From contig OY829541.1 in the NCBI GenBank assembly GCA_963691705.1, positions 44,223,661 through 44,287,660 of the forward strand: a stretch of 64,000 nt of DNA, written 5' to 3'. A program made the translations under genes and the position numbers. The notes below the pieces were generated by a model that made no database searches, had not been told where the DNA came from, and worked only from the letters and a program-made list of their open reading frames with translations. This DNA comes from Viola odorata (Eukaryota > Streptophyta > Magnoliopsida > Malpighiales > Violaceae). Positions 22,043 to 36,200 of this stretch are shown here, piece after piece; within the stretch, counting starts at the first letter, position 1; every line of letters begins with the position of its first letter.

Positions 22043-25000
22043 GTCTGTTTAGTGTTGTGATAGGTCACGTCCCCACATACACCTTGTCGTTTAAAAAGTT
22101 GTGATTGCTCACGTCCCCACATCTTGCTGTTTAGTGTTGTGATAGGTCACGTCCCCACATACACCTTGTCATTTAAAAAGTTGTGATTGCTCACGTCCCC
22201 ACATCTTGCTGTTTAGTGTTGTGATAGGTCACGTCCCCACATACACCTTGTCATTTAAAAAGTTGTGATTGCTCACGTCCCCACATCTTGTCTGTTTAGT
22301 GTTGTGATAGGTCACGTCCCCACATACACCTAGTCATTTTAAAAGTTGTGATTTGTCACGTCCCCACATCTTGTCTGTTTAGTGTTGTGATAGGTCACGT
22401 CCCCACATACACCTTGTCATTTAAAAAGTTGTGATTGGTCACGTCCCCACATCTTGTCTGTTTAGTTTTGTGATAGGTCACGTTCCCACATACACCTTGT
22501 CATTTAGAAAGTTGTGATTGGTCACGTCCCCACATCTTGTGATTGGTCACGTCCTCATATTTTGTCTGTTTAGTGTTGTGATAGGTCACGTTCCCACATA
22601 CACCTTGTCATTTAAAAAGTTGTGATTGGCCACGTCCCCACATCTTGTGTCACGTCCCCACATACACCTTGTCATTTAGAAAGTTGTGATTGGTCACGTC
22701 CTCACATTTTGTCTGTTTAGTGTTGTTATTGGTCACGTCCCCACATACACCTTGTCATTTTAAAAGTTGTGATTTGTCACGTCCCCACATCTTGTCTATT
22801 TAGTGTTGTGATAGGTCACGTCCCCACATACACCTTGTCATTTAGAAAGTTGTGATTGGTCACGTCCCCACATTTTGTCTGTTTAGTGTTGTGATAGGTC
22901 ACGTCCCCACATACACCTTGTCATTTAGAAAGTTGTGATTGGTCACGTCCCCACATTTGGTCTTATTTAGTGTTGTGATAGGTTACGTCCCCACATACAC
23001 CTTGTCATTTAAAAAGTTGTGATTGGTCACGTCCCCACATCTTGTCTGTTTAGTGTTGTGATAGGTCACGTCCCCACATACACCTTGTCATTTAAAAAGT
23101 TGTGATTGGTCACGTCCCCACATCTTGTCTGTTTAGTGTTGTGATAGGTCACGTTCCCACATACACCTTGTCATTTAAAAAGTTGTGATTGGTCACGTCC
23201 CTACATCTTGTCTGTTTAGTGTTGTGATAGGTCACCTCCCCACATACACCTTGTCATTTAAAAAGTTGTGATTGGTCACGTCCCCACATCTTGTCTGTTT
23301 AGTGTTGTGATAGGTCACGTTCCCACATACACCTTGTCATTTAGAAAGTTGTGATTGGTCACGTCCCCACATCTTGTGATTGGTCACGTCCCCACATTTT
23401 GTCTGTTTAGTGTTGTGATAGGTCACGTCCCCACATACACCTTGTCATTTAAAAAGTTGTGATTGCTCACGTCCCCACATCTTGTCTGTTTAGTGTTGTG
23501 ATAGGTCACGTCCCCACATACACCTTGTCATTTAAAAAGTTGTGATTGCTCACGTCCCCACATCTTGTCTGTTTAGTGTTGTGATAGGTCACGTCCCCAC
23601 ATACACCTTGTCGTTTAAAAAGTTGTGATTGCTCACGTCCCCACATCTTGCTGTTTAGTGTTGTGATAGGTCACGTCCCCACATACACCTTGTCATTTAA
23701 AAAGTTGTGATTGCTCACGTCCCCACATCTTGCTGTTTAGTGTTGTGATAGGTCACGTCCCCACATACACCTTGTCATTTAAAAAGTTGTGATTGCTCAC
23801 GTCCCCACATCTTGTCTGTTTAGTGTTGTGATAGGTCACGTCCCCACATACACCTAGTCATTTTAAAAGTTGTGATTTGTCACGTCCCCACATCTTGTCT
23901 GTTTAGTGTTGTGATAGGTCACGTCCCCACATACACCTTGTCATTTAAAAAGTTGTGATTGGTCACGTACCCACATCTTGTCTGTTTAGTGTTGTGATAG
24001 GTCACGTTCCCACATACACCTTGTCATTTAGAAAGTTGTGATTGGTCACGTCCCCACATCTTGTGATTGGTCACGTCCTCATATTTTGTCTGTTTAGTGT
24101 TGTGATAGGTCACGTTCCCACATACACCTTGTCATTTAAAAAGTTGTGATTGGCCACGTCCCCACATCTTGTGTCACGTCCCCACATACACCTTGTCATT
24201 TAGAAAGTTGTGATTGGTCACGTCCTCACATTTTGTCTGTTTAGTGTTGTTATTGGCCACGTCCCCACATACACCTTGTCATTTTAAAAGTTGTGATTTG
24301 TCACGTCCCCACATCTTGTCTGTTTAGTGTTGTGATAGGTCACGTCCCCACATACACCTTGTCATTTAGAAAGTTGTGATTGGTCACGTCCCCACATTTT
24401 GTCTGTTTAGTGTTGTGATAGGTCACGTCCCCACATACACCTTGTCATTTAGAAAGTTGTGATTGGTCACGTCCCCACATTTGGTCTTATTTAGTGTTGT
24501 GATAGGTTACGTCCCCACATACACCTTGTCATTTAAAAAGTTGTGATTGGTCACGTCCCCACATCTTGTCTGTTTAGTGTTGTGATAGGTCACGTCCCCA
24601 CATACACCTTGTCATTTAAAAAGTTGTGATTGGTCACGTCCCCACATCTTGTCTGTTTAGTGTTGTGATAGGTCACGTTCCCACATACACCTTGTCATTT
24701 AAAAAGTTGTGATTGGTCACGTCCCTACATCTTGTCTGTTTAGTGTTGTGATAGGTCACCTCCCCACATACACCTTGTCATTTAAAAAGTTGTGATTGGT
24801 CACGTCCCCACATCTTGTCTGTTTAGTGTTGTGATAGGTCACGTTCCCACATACACCTTGTCATTTAGAAAGTTGTGATTGGTCACGTCCCCACATCTTG
24901 TGATTGGTCACGTCCCCACATTTTGTCTGTTTAGTGTTGTGATAGGTCACGTCCCCACATACACCTTGTCATTTAAAAAGTTGTGATTGCTCACGTCCCC

Positions 25001-26044
25001 ACATCTTGCTGTTTAGTGTTGTGATAGGTCACGTCCCCACATACACCTTGTCATTTAAAAAGTTGTGATTGCTCACGTCCCCACATCTTGTCTGTTTAGT
25101 GTTGTGATAGGTCACGTCCCCACATACACCTAGTCATTTTAAAAGTTGTGATTTGTCACGTCCCCACATCTTGTCTGTTTAGTGTTGTGATAGGTCACGT
25201 CCCCACATACACCTTGTCATTTAAAAAGTTGTGATTGGTCACGTCCCCACATCTTGTCTGTTTAGTGTTGTGATAGGTCACGTTCCCACATACACCTTGT
25301 CATTTAGAAAGTTGTGATTGGTCACGTCCCCACATCTTGTGATTGGTCACGTCCCCACATTTTGTCTGTTTAGTGTTGTGATAGGTCACGTCCCCACATA
25401 CACCTTGTCATTTAAAAAGTTGTGATTGCTCACGTCCCCACATCTTGTCTGTTTAGTGTTATGATAGGTCACGTCCCCACATACACCTTGTCATTTAAAA
25501 AGTTATGATTGCTCACGTCCCCACATCTTGTCTGTTTAGTGTTGTGATAGGTCACGTCCCCACATACACCTTGTCATTTAAAAAGTTGTGATTGCTCACG
25601 TCCCCACATCTTGCTGTTTAGTGTTGTGATAGGTCACGTCCCCACATACACCTAGTCATTTTAAAATTTGTGATTTGTCACGTCCCCACATCTTGTCTGT
25701 TTAGTGTTGTGATAGGTCACGTCCCCGAATACACCTTGTCATTTAAAAAGTTGTGATTGCTCACGTCCCCACATCTTGTCTGTTTAGTGTTGTGATAGGT
25801 CACGTCCCCACATACACCTAGTCATTTAAAAGTTGTGATTTGTCACGTCCCCACATCTTGTCTGTTTAGTGTTGTGATAGGTCACGTCCCCACATACACC
25901 TTGTCATTTAAAAAGTTGTGATTGGTCACGTCCCCACATCTTGTCTGTTTAGTGTTGTGATAGGTCACGTCCCCACATACACCTTGTCATTTAGAAAGTT
26001 GTGATTGGTCACGTCCCCACATTTTGTCTGTTTAGTGTTGTGAA
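20305..26044 (+). repeat. 5,740 bp block, copy 1
   Basis: This block matches 26,045-31,784 at offset 5,740. Rare private markers at exactly that distance are ATCTCCCCAC (21,271 and 27,011), CTTGTCTATT (22,791 and 28,531), TCTTATT (22,958 and 28,698; 24,482 and 30,222), ATGATAGG (25,461 and 31,201) and CCCCGAATAC (25,725 and 31,465). The period is 67 dimers (5,561) plus nine A' half-units, minus two short B deletions, minus nine CTTGCTG bases, plus two inserted bases and minus one deleted base: exactly 5,740. It contains 878 bp and 1,524 bp sub-repeats. Confidence 0.93.
21958..24999 (+). repeat. 1,524 bp tandem pair nested in 5,740 bp copy 1
   Basis: Bases 21,958-23,475 match 23,482-24,999 (GTCCTCATAT at 22,551 and 24,075; TGGTCTTATT at 22,958 and 24,482). 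The period is 18 dimers plus 50 minus 19 minus 2 plus 1. Private differences are CTTGTCTATT and TTTAGTTTTG in the first copy, and GTACCCACATC and TTATTGGCCACG in the second. The nested pair was duplicated whole with the 5,740 bp block (27,698-30,739), so it is the older event. Confidence 0.88.
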
Positions 26045-29000
26045 AGGTCACGTCCCCACATACACCTTGTCATTTAAAAAGTTGTGATTGGTCACGTCCC
26101 TACATCTTGTCTGTTTAGTGTTGTGATAGGTCACCTCCCCACATACACCTTGTCATTTAAAAAGTTGTGATTGGTCACGTCCCCACATCTTGTCTGTTTA
26201 GTGTTGTGATAGGTCACGTTCCCACATACACCTTGTCATTTAGAAAGTTGTGATTGGTCACGTCCCCACATCTTGTGATTGGTCACGTCCCCACATTTTG
26301 TCTGTTTAGTGTTGTGATAGGTCACGTCCCCACATACACCTTGTCATTTAAAAAGTTGTGATTGCTCACGTCCCCACATCTTGCTGTTTAGTGTTGTGAT
26401 AGGTCACGTTCCCACATACACCTTGTCATTTAAAAAGTTGTGATTGGTCACGTCCCCACATCTTGTCTGTTTAGTGTTGTGATAGGTCACGTCCCCACAT
26501 ACACCTTGTCATTTAAAAAGTTGTGATTGGTCACGTCCCCACATCTTGTCTGTTTAGTGTTGTGATAGGTCACGTTCCCACATACACCTTGTCATTTAAA
26601 AAGTTGTGATTGGTCACGTCCCTACATCTTGTCTGTTTAGTGTTGTGATAGGTCACCTCCCCACATACACCTTGTCATTTAAAAAGTTGTGATTGGTCAC
26701 GTCCCCACATCTTGTCTGTTTAGTGTTGTGATAGGTCACGTTCCCACATACACCTTGTCATTTAGAAAGTTGTGATTGGTCACGTCCCCACATCTTGTGA
26801 TTGGTCACGTCCCCACATTTTGTCTGTTTAGTGTTGTGATAGGTCACGTCCCCACATACACCTTGTCATTTAAAAAGTTGTGATTGCTCACGTCCCCACA
26901 TCTTGCTGTTTAGTGTTGTGATAGGTCACGTCCCCACATACACCTTGTCATTTAAAAAGTTGTGATTGGTCACGTCCCTACATCTTGTCTGTTTAGTGTT
27001 GTGATAGGTCATCTCCCCACATACACCTTGTCATTTAAAAAGTTGTGATTGGTCACGTCCCCACATCTTGTCTGTTTAGTGTTGTGATAGGTCACGTTCC
27101 CACATACACCTTGTCATTTAGAAAGTTGTGATTGGTAACGTCCCCACATCTTGTGATTGGTCACGTCCCCACATTTTGTCTGTTTAGTGTTGTGATAGGT
27201 CACGTCCCCACATACACCTTGTCATTTAAAAAGTTGTGATTGCTCACGTCCCCACATCTTGCTGTTTAGTGTTGTGATAGGTCACGTTCCCACATACACC
27301 TTGTCATTTAAAAAGTTGTGATTGGTCACGTCCCCACATCTTGTCTGTTTAGTGTTGTGATAGGTCACGTCCCCACATACACCTTGTCATTTAAATAGTT
27401 GTGATTGGTCACGTCCCCACATCTTGTCTGTTTAGTGTTGTGATAGGTCACGTTCCCACATACACCTTGTCATTTAAAAAGTTGTGATTGGTCACGTCCC
27501 TACATCTTGTCTGTTTAGTGTTGTGATAGGTCACCTCCCCACATACACCTTGTCATTTAAAAAGTTGTGATTGGTCACGTCCCCACATCTTGTCTGTTTA
27601 GTGTTGTGATAGGTCACGTTCCCACATACACCTTGTCATTTAGAAAGTTGTGATTGGTCACGTCCCCACATCTTGTGATTGGTCACGTCCCCACATTTTG
27701 TCTGTTTAGTGTTGTGATAGGTCACGTCCCCACATACACCTTGTCATTTAAAAAGTTGTGATTGCTCACGTCCCCACATCTTGTCTGTTTAGTGTTGTGA
27801 TAGGTCACGTCCCCACATACACCTTGTCGTTTAAAAAGTTGTGATTGCTCACGTCCCCACATCTTGCTGTTTAGTGTTGTGATAGGTCACGTCCCCACAT
27901 ACACCTTGTCATTTAAAAAGTTGTGATTGCTCACGTCCCCACATCTTGCTGTTTAGTGTTGTGATAGGTCACGTCCCCACATACACCTTGTCATTTAAAA
28001 AGTTGTGATTGCTCACGTCCCCACATCTTGTCTGTTTAGTGTTGTGATAGGTCACGTCCCCACATACACCTAGTCATTTTAAAAGTTGTGATTTGTCACG
28101 TCCCCACATCTTGTCTGTTTAGTGTTGTGATAGGTCACGTCCCCACATACACCTTGTCATTTAAAAAGTTGTGATTGGTCACGTCCCCACATCTTGTCTG
28201 TTTAGTTTTGTGATAGGTCACGTTCCCACATACACCTTGTCATTTAGAAAGTTGTGATTGGTCACGTCCCCACATCTTGTGATTGGTCACGTCCTCATAT
28301 TTTGTCTGTTTAGTGTTGTGATAGGTCACGTTCCCACATACACCTTGTCATTTAAAAAGTTGTGATTGGCCACGTCCCCACATCTTGTGTCACGTCCCCA
28401 CATACACCTTGTCATTTAGAAAGTTGTGATTGGTCACGTCCTCACATTTTGTCTGTTTAGTGTTGTTATTGGTCACGTCCCCACATACACCTTGTCATTT
28501 TAAAAGTTGTGATTTGTCACGTCCCCACATCTTGTCTATTTAGTGTTGTGATAGGTCACGTCCCCACATACACCTTGTCATTTAGAAAGTTGTGATTGGT
28601 CACGTCCCCACATTTTGTCTGTTTAGTGTTGTGATAGGTCACGTCCCCACATACACCTTGTCATTTAGAAAGTTGTGATTGGTCACGTCCCCACATTTGG
28701 TCTTATTTAGTGTTGTGATAGGTTACGTCCCCACATACACCTTGTCATTTAAAAAGTTGTGATTGGTCACGTCCCCACATCTTGTCTGTTTAGTGTTGTG
28801 ATAGGTCACGTCCCCACATACACCTTGTCATTTAAAAAGTTGTGATTGGTCACGTCCCCACATCTTGTCTGTTTAGTGTTGTGATAGGTCACGTTCCCAC
28901 ATACACCTTGTCATTTAAAAAGTTGTGATTGGTCACGTCCCTACATCTTGTCTGTTTAGTGTTGTGATAGGTCACCTCCCCACATACACCTTGTCATTTA

Positions 29001-31784
29001 AAAAGTTGTGATTGGTCACGTCCCCACATCTTGTCTGTTTAGTGTTGTGATAGGTCACGTTCCCACATACACCTTGTCATTTAGAAAGTTGTGATTGGTC
29101 ACGTCCCCACATCTTGTGATTGGTCACGTCCCCACATTTTGTCTGTTTAGTGTTGTGATAGGTCACGTCCCCACATACACCTTGTCATTTAAAAAGTTGT
29201 GATTGCTCACGTCCCCACATCTTGTCTGTTTAGTGTTGTGATAGGTCACGTCCCCACATACACCTTGTCATTTAAAAAGTTGTGATTGCTCACGTCCCCA
29301 CATCTTGTCTGTTTAGTGTTGTGATAGGTCACGTCCCCACATACACCTTGTCGTTTAAAAAGTTGTGATTGCTCACGTCCCCACATCTTGCTGTTTAGTG
29401 TTGTGATAGGTCACGTCCCCACATACACCTTGTCATTTAAAAAGTTGTGATTGCTCACGTCCCCACATCTTGCTGTTTAGTGTTGTGATAGGTCACGTCC
29501 CCACATACACCTTGTCATTTAAAAAGTTGTGATTGCTCACGTCCCCACATCTTGTCTGTTTAGTGTTGTGATAGGTCACGTCCCCACATACACCTAGTCA
29601 TTTTAAAAGTTGTGATTTGTCACGTCCCCACATCTTGTCTGTTTAGTGTTGTGATAGGTCACGTCCCCACATACACCTTGTCATTTAAAAAGTTGTGATT
29701 GGTCACGTACCCACATCTTGTCTGTTTAGTGTTGTGATAGGTCACGTTCCCACATACACCTTGTCATTTAGAAAGTTGTGATTGGTCACGTCCCCACATC
29801 TTGTGATTGGTCACGTCCTCATATTTTGTCTGTTTAGTGTTGTGATAGGTCACGTTCCCACATACACCTTGTCATTTAAAAAGTTGTGATTGGCCACGTC
29901 CCCACATCTTGTGTCACGTCCCCACATACACCTTGTCATTTAGAAAGTTGTGATTGGTCACGTCCTCACATTTTGTCTGTTTAGTGTTGTTATTGGCCAC
30001 GTCCCCACATACACCTTGTCATTTTAAAAGTTGTGATTTGTCACGTCCCCACATCTTGTCTGTTTAGTGTTGTGATAGGTCACGTCCCCACATACACCTT
30101 GTCATTTAGAAAGTTGTGATTGGTCACGTCCCCACATTTTGTCTGTTTAGTGTTGTGATAGGTCACGTCCCCACATACACCTTGTCATTTAGAAAGTTGT
30201 GATTGGTCACGTCCCCACATTTGGTCTTATTTAGTGTTGTGATAGGTTACGTCCCCACATACACCTTGTCATTTAAAAAGTTGTGATTGGTCACGTCCCC
30301 ACATCTTGTCTGTTTAGTGTTGTGATAGGTCACGTCCCCACATACACCTTGTCATTTAAAAAGTTGTGATTGGTCACGTCCCCACATCTTGTCTGTTTAG
30401 TGTTGTGATAGGTCACGTTCCCACATACACCTTGTCATTTAAAAAGTTGTGATTGGTCACGTCCCTACATCTTGTCTGTTTAGTGTTGTGATAGGTCACC
30501 TCCCCACATACACCTTGTCATTTAAAAAGTTGTGATTGGTCACGTCCCCACATCTTGTCTGTTTAGTGTTGTGATAGGTCACGTTCCCACATACACCTTG
30601 TCATTTAGAAAGTTGTGATTGGTCACGTCCCCACATCTTGTGATTGGTCACGTCCCCACATTTTGTCTGTTTAGTGTTGTGATAGGTCACGTCCCCACAT
30701 ACACCTTGTCATTTAAAAAGTTGTGATTGCTCACGTCCCCACATCTTGCTGTTTAGTGTTGTGATAGGTCACGTCCCCACATACACCTTGTCATTTAAAA
30801 AGTTGTGATTGCTCACGTCCCCACATCTTGTCTGTTTAGTGTTGTGATAGGTCACGTCCCCACATACACCTAGTCATTTTAAAAGTTGTGATTTGTCACG
30901 TCCCCACATCTTGTCTGTTTAGTGTTGTGATAGGTCACGTCCCCACATACACCTTGTCATTTAAAAAGTTGTGATTGGTCACGTCCCCACATCTTGTCTG
31001 TTTAGTGTTGTGATAGGTCACGTTCCCACATACACCTTGTCATTTAGAAAGTTGTGATTGGTCACGTCCCCACATCTTGTGATTGGTCACGTCCCCACAT
31101 TTTGTCTGTTTAGTGTTGTGATAGGTCACGTCCCCACATACACCTTGTCATTTAAAAAGTTGTGATTGCTCACGTCCCCACATCTTGTCTGTTTAGTGTT
31201 ATGATAGGTCACGTCCCCACATACACCTTGTCATTTAAAAAGTTATGATTGCTCACGTCCCCACATCTTGTCTGTTTAGTGTTGTGATAGGTCACGTCCC
31301 CACATACACCTTGTCATTTAAAAAGTTGTGATTGCTCACGTCCCCACATCTTGCTGTTTAGTGTTGTGATAGGTCACGTCCCCACATACACCTAGTCATT
31401 TTAAAATTTGTGATTTGTCACGTCCCCACATCTTGTCTGTTTAGTGTTGTGATAGGTCACGTCCCCGAATACACCTTGTCATTTAAAAAGTTGTGATTGC
31501 TCACGTCCCCACATCTTGTCTGTTTAGTGTTGTGATAGGTCACGTCCCCACATACACCTAGTCATTTAAAAGTTGTGATTTGTCACGTCCCCACATCTTG
31601 TCTGTTTAGTGTTGTGATAGGTCACGTCCCCACATACACCTTGTCATTTAAAAAGTTGTGATTGGTCACGTCCCCACATCTTGTCTGTTTAGTGTTGTGA
31701 TAGGTCACGTCCCCACATACACCTTGTCATTTAGAAAGTTGTGATTGGTCACGTCCCCACATTTTGTCTGTTTAGTGTTGTGAA
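26045..31784 (+). repeat. 5,740 bp block, copy 2
   Basis: This is a near-identical second copy; every rare marker I checked is preserved. The left junction is bounded by TGAAAGGTC (26,043), which ends both copies (again at 31,783): after it copy 1 is followed by TTTAAAAAG with CCCTACATC, and copy 2 by TTTAGAAAG with CCCCACATC. Preservation of private point changes across more than 5 kb indicates one recent duplication rather than gradual conversion. Confidence 0.93.
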
Positions 31785-32054
31785 AGGTCACGTCCCCACA
31801 TACACCTTGTCATTTAGAAAGTTGTGATTGGTCACGTCCCCACATCTTGTCTGTTTAGTGTTGTGATAGGTCACGTCCCCACATACACCTTGTCATTTAA
31901 AAAGTTGTGATTGGTCACGTCCCCACATCTTGTCTGTTTAGTGTTGTGATAGGTCACGCCCCCACATACACCTTGTCATTTAAAAAGTTGTGATTGGTCA
32001 CGTCCCCACATCTTGTCTGTTTAGTGTTGTGATAGGTTACGCCCCCACATACAC

Positions 32055-32094
32055 CTTGTCATTATAAAAGGTGTGATTGGTCACGTCCCCACAT
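32055..32094 (+). repeat. TATAAAAGG A half-unit, 32.1 kb copy
   Basis: This is the same variant within 5,770 bp copy 1; its partner is at 37,825. The next units read CACAAACACC then CTTTTCATTTAAAAAG, where the left-hand copies have CTTGTCATTTAAATAG. This branch of the family has therefore diverged from the 2-13 kb branch. Confidence 0.8.
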
Positions 32095-33235
32095 CTTCTC
32101 TGTGTAGTGTTGTGATAGGTCACGTCCCCACAAACACCTTTTCATTTAAAAAGTTGTGATTGGTCACGTCCCCACATTTTGTCTGTTTAGTGTTGTGATA
32201 GGTCACGTCCCCACATACACCTTGTCATTTACAAAGTTGTGATTGGTCACCTCCCCACATCTTGTCTGTTTAGTGTTGTGATAGGTCACGTCCCCACATA
32301 CACCTTGTCATTTAAAAAGTTGTGATTGGTCACGTCCCCACATCTTGTCTGTTTAGTGTTGTGATAGGTCATGTTCCCACATACACCTTGTCATTTAAAA
32401 AGTTGTGATTGGTCACGTCCGCACATCTTGTCTGTTTAGTGTTGTGATAGGTCACGTTCCCACATACACCTTGTCATTTAAAAAGTTGTGATTGGCCACG
32501 TCCCCACATCTGGTGTCACGTCCCCACATACACCTTGTCATTTAGAAAGTTGTGATTGGTCACGTCCTCACATTTTGTCTGTTTAGTGTTGTTATTGGTC
32601 ACGTCCCCACATACACCTTGTCATTTCAAAAGTTGTGATTGGTCACGTCCCCACATCTTGTCTGTTTAGTGTTGTGATATGTCACGTTCCCACATACACC
32701 TTGTCATTTAAAAAGTTGTGATTGGTCACGTCCCCACATCTTGTCTGTTTAGTGTTGTGATAGGTCACCCCCCACATACACCTTGCCATTTAAAAAGTTG
32801 TGATTGCTCACGTCCCCACATCTTGTCTGTTTAGTGTTGTGATGGGTCACGTCCCCACATACACCTTGTCATTTAGAAAGTTGTGATTGGTCACGTCCGC
32901 ACATCTTGTCTGTTTAGTGTTGTGATAGGTCACGTTCCCACATACACCTTGTCATTTAAAAAGTTGTGATTGGTCACGTCCGCACATCTTGTCTGTTTAG
33001 TGTTGTGATAGGTCACGTCCCCACATACACCTTGTCATTTAAAAAGTTGTGATTGGTCACGTCCCCACATCTTGTCTGTTTAGTGTTGTGATAGGCCACG
33101 TCCCCACATACACCTTGTCATTTAAAAAGTTGTGATTGGTCACGTCCCCACATCTTGCTGTTTAGTGTTGTGATAGGTCACGTTCCCACATACACCTTGT
33201 CATTTAGAAAGTTGTGATTGGTCACGTCCCCACAT

Positions 33236-33274
33236 TTGGTCTGTTTAGTGTTGTGATTGGTCACGTCCCCACAT
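33236..33274 (+). repeat. Chimeric half-unit (39 bp, B left part, A-like core, no ACAC)
   Basis: This half-unit starts TTGGTCTGTTTAGTG like a B variant but continues GTGATTGGTCAC like an A core and lacks the ACAC tail. It is followed directly by a normal B, so two B-type starts are adjacent. A crossover within the shared GTTGTGAT would produce it. Copies lie at 39,006 (offset 5,770) and 42,533 (a further 3,527), which dates the exchange before both block duplications. Confidence 0.85.
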
Positions 33275-36200
33275 CTTGTCTGTTTAGTGTTGTGATAGGT
33301 CACGTCCCCACATACACCTTGTCATTTAAAAAGTTGTGATTGGTCACGTCCGCACATCTTGTCTGTTTAGTGTTGTGATAGGTCACGTTCCCACATACAC
33401 CTTGTCATTTAAAAAGTTGTGATTGGTCACGTCCCCACATCTTGTCTGTTTAGTGTTGTGATAGGTCACGTCCCCACATACACCTTGTCATTTAAAAAGT
33501 TGTGATTGGTCACGTCCCCACATCTTGTCTGTTTAGTGTTGTGATAGGTCACGTTCCCACATACACCTTGTCATTTAGAAAGTTGTGATTGGTCACGTCC
33601 CCACATCTTGTGATTGGTCACGTCCCCACATTTTGTCTGTTTAGTGTTGTGATAGGTCACGTCCCCACATACACCTTGTCATTTAAAAAGTTGTGATTGC
33701 TCACGTCCCCACATCTTGTCTGTTTAGTGTTGTGATAGGTCACGTCCCCACATACACCTTGTCATTTAAAAAGTTGTGATTGCTCACGTCCCCACATCTT
33801 GTCTGTTTAGTGTTGTGATAGCTCACGTCCCCACATACACCTTGTCATTTAAAAAGTTGTGATTGGTCACGTCCCCACATCTTGCTGTTTAGTGTTGTGA
33901 TAGGTCACGTCCCCACATACACCTAGTCATTTTAAAAGTTGTGATTTGTCACGTCCCCACATCTTGTCTGTTTAGTGTTGTGATAGGTCACGTTCCCACA
34001 TACACCTTGTCATTTACAAAGTTGTGATTGGTCACCTCCCCACATCTCGTCTGTTTAGTGTTGTGATAGGTCACGTTCCCACATACACCTTGTCATTTAA
34101 AAAGTTGTGATTGGTCACGTCCCCACATCTTGTCTGTTTAGTGTTGTGATAGGTCACGTCCCCACATACACCTTGTCATTTAAAAAGTTGTGATTGGTCA
34201 CGTCCCCACATCTTGTCTGTTTAGTGTTGTGATAGGCCACGTCCCCACATACACCTTGTCATTTAAAAAGTTGTGATTGGTCACGTCCCCACATCTTGCT
34301 GTTTAGTGTTGTGATAGGTCACGTCCCCACATACACCTAGTCATTTTAAAAGTTGTGATTTGTCACGTCCCCACATCTTGTCTGTTTAGTGTTGTGATAG
34401 GTCACGTTCCCACATACACCTTGTCATTTACAAAGTTGTGATTGGTCACCTCCCCACATCTTGTCTGTTTAGTGTTGTGATAGGTCACGTTCCCACATAC
34501 ACCTTGTCATTTAAAAAGTTGTGATTGGTCACGTCCCCACATCTTGTCTGTTTAGTGTTGTGATAGGTCACGTCCCCACATACACCTTGTCATTTAAAAA
34601 GTTGTGATTGGTCACGTCCCCACATCTTGTCTGTTTAGTGTTGTGATAGGCCACGTCCCCACATACACCTTGTCATTTAAAAAGTTGTGATTGGTCACGT
34701 CCCCACATCTTGCTGTTTAGTGTTGTGATAGGTCACGTTCCCACATACACCTTGTCATTTACAAAGTTGTGATTGGTCACCTCCCCACATCTTGTCTGTT
34801 TAGTGTTGTGATAGGTCACGTTCCCACATACACCTTGTCATTTAAAAAGTTGTGATAGGTCACGTCCCCACATTTTGTCTGTTTAGTGTTGTGATAGGTC
34901 ACGTCCCCACATACACCTTGTCATTTACAAAGTTGTGATTGGTCACCTCCCCACATCTTGTCTGTTTAGTGTTGTGATAGGTCACGTTCCCACATACACC
35001 TTGTCATTTACAAAGTTGTGATTGGTCACGTCCCCACATTTTGTCTGTTTAGTGTTGTGATAGGTAACGTCCCCACATACACCTTGTCATTTACAAAGTT
35101 GTGATTGGTCACCTCCCCACATCTTGTCTGTTTAGTGTTGTGATAGGTCACGTTCCCACATACACCTAGTCATTTTAAAAGTTGTGATTTGTCACGTCCC
35201 CACATCTTGTCTGTTTAGTGTTGTGATAGGTCACGTCCCCACATACACCTAGTCATTTTAAAAGTTGTGATTGGTCACGTCCCCATATCTTGTCTGTTTA
35301 GTGTTGTGATAGGTCACGTCCCCACATACACCTTGTCATTTAAAAAGTTGTGATTGGTCACGTCCCCACATCTTGTCTGTTTAGTGTTGTGATAGGTCAC
35401 GTCCCCACATACACCTTGTCATTTAAAAAGTTGTGATTGGTCACGTCCCCACATCTTGTCTGTTTAGTGTTGTGATAGGTCACGTCCCCACATACACCTT
35501 GTCATTTAAAAAGTTGTGATTGCTCACGTCCCCACATCTTGTCTGTTTAGTGTTGTGATAGGTCACGCCCCCACATACACCTTGTCATTTAAAAAGTTGT
35601 GATTGGTCACGTCCCCACATCTTGTCTGTTTAGTGTTGTGATAGGTCACGTTCCCACATACACCTTGTCATTTAAAAAGTTGTGATTGGCCACGTCCCCA
35701 CATCTTGTGTCACATCCCCACATACACCTTGTCATTTAGAAAGTTGTGATTGGTCACGTCCTCACATTTTGTCTGTTTAGTGTTGTTATTGGTCACGTCC
35801 CCACATACACCTTGTCATTTAAAAAGTTGTGATTGGTAACGTCCCCACATCTTGTCTGTTTATTGTTGTGATAGGTCACGTTCCCACATACACCTTGTCA
35901 TTTAAAAAGTTGTGATTGGTCACATCCCCACATCTTGTCTGTTTAGTGTTGTGATAGGTCACGCCCCCACATACACCTTGCCATTTAAAAAGTTGTGATT
36001 GCTCACGTCCTCACATCTTGTCTGTTTAGTGTTGTGATAGGTCACGTCCCCACATACACCTAGTCATTTTAAAAGTTGTGATTTGTCATGTCCCCACATC
36101 TTGTCTGTTTAGTGTTGTGATAGGTCACGTCCCCACATACACCTTGTCATTTAAAAAGTTGTGATTGGTCACGTCCCCACATCTTGTCTGTTTAGTGTTG

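Noticed and set aside
25721..25735. CCCCGAATAC as a distinct element
   Set aside because: It is a small change of CCCCACATAC, seen at 25.7 and 31.5 kb only because of the 5,740 bp duplication; useful as a marker, not a feature.
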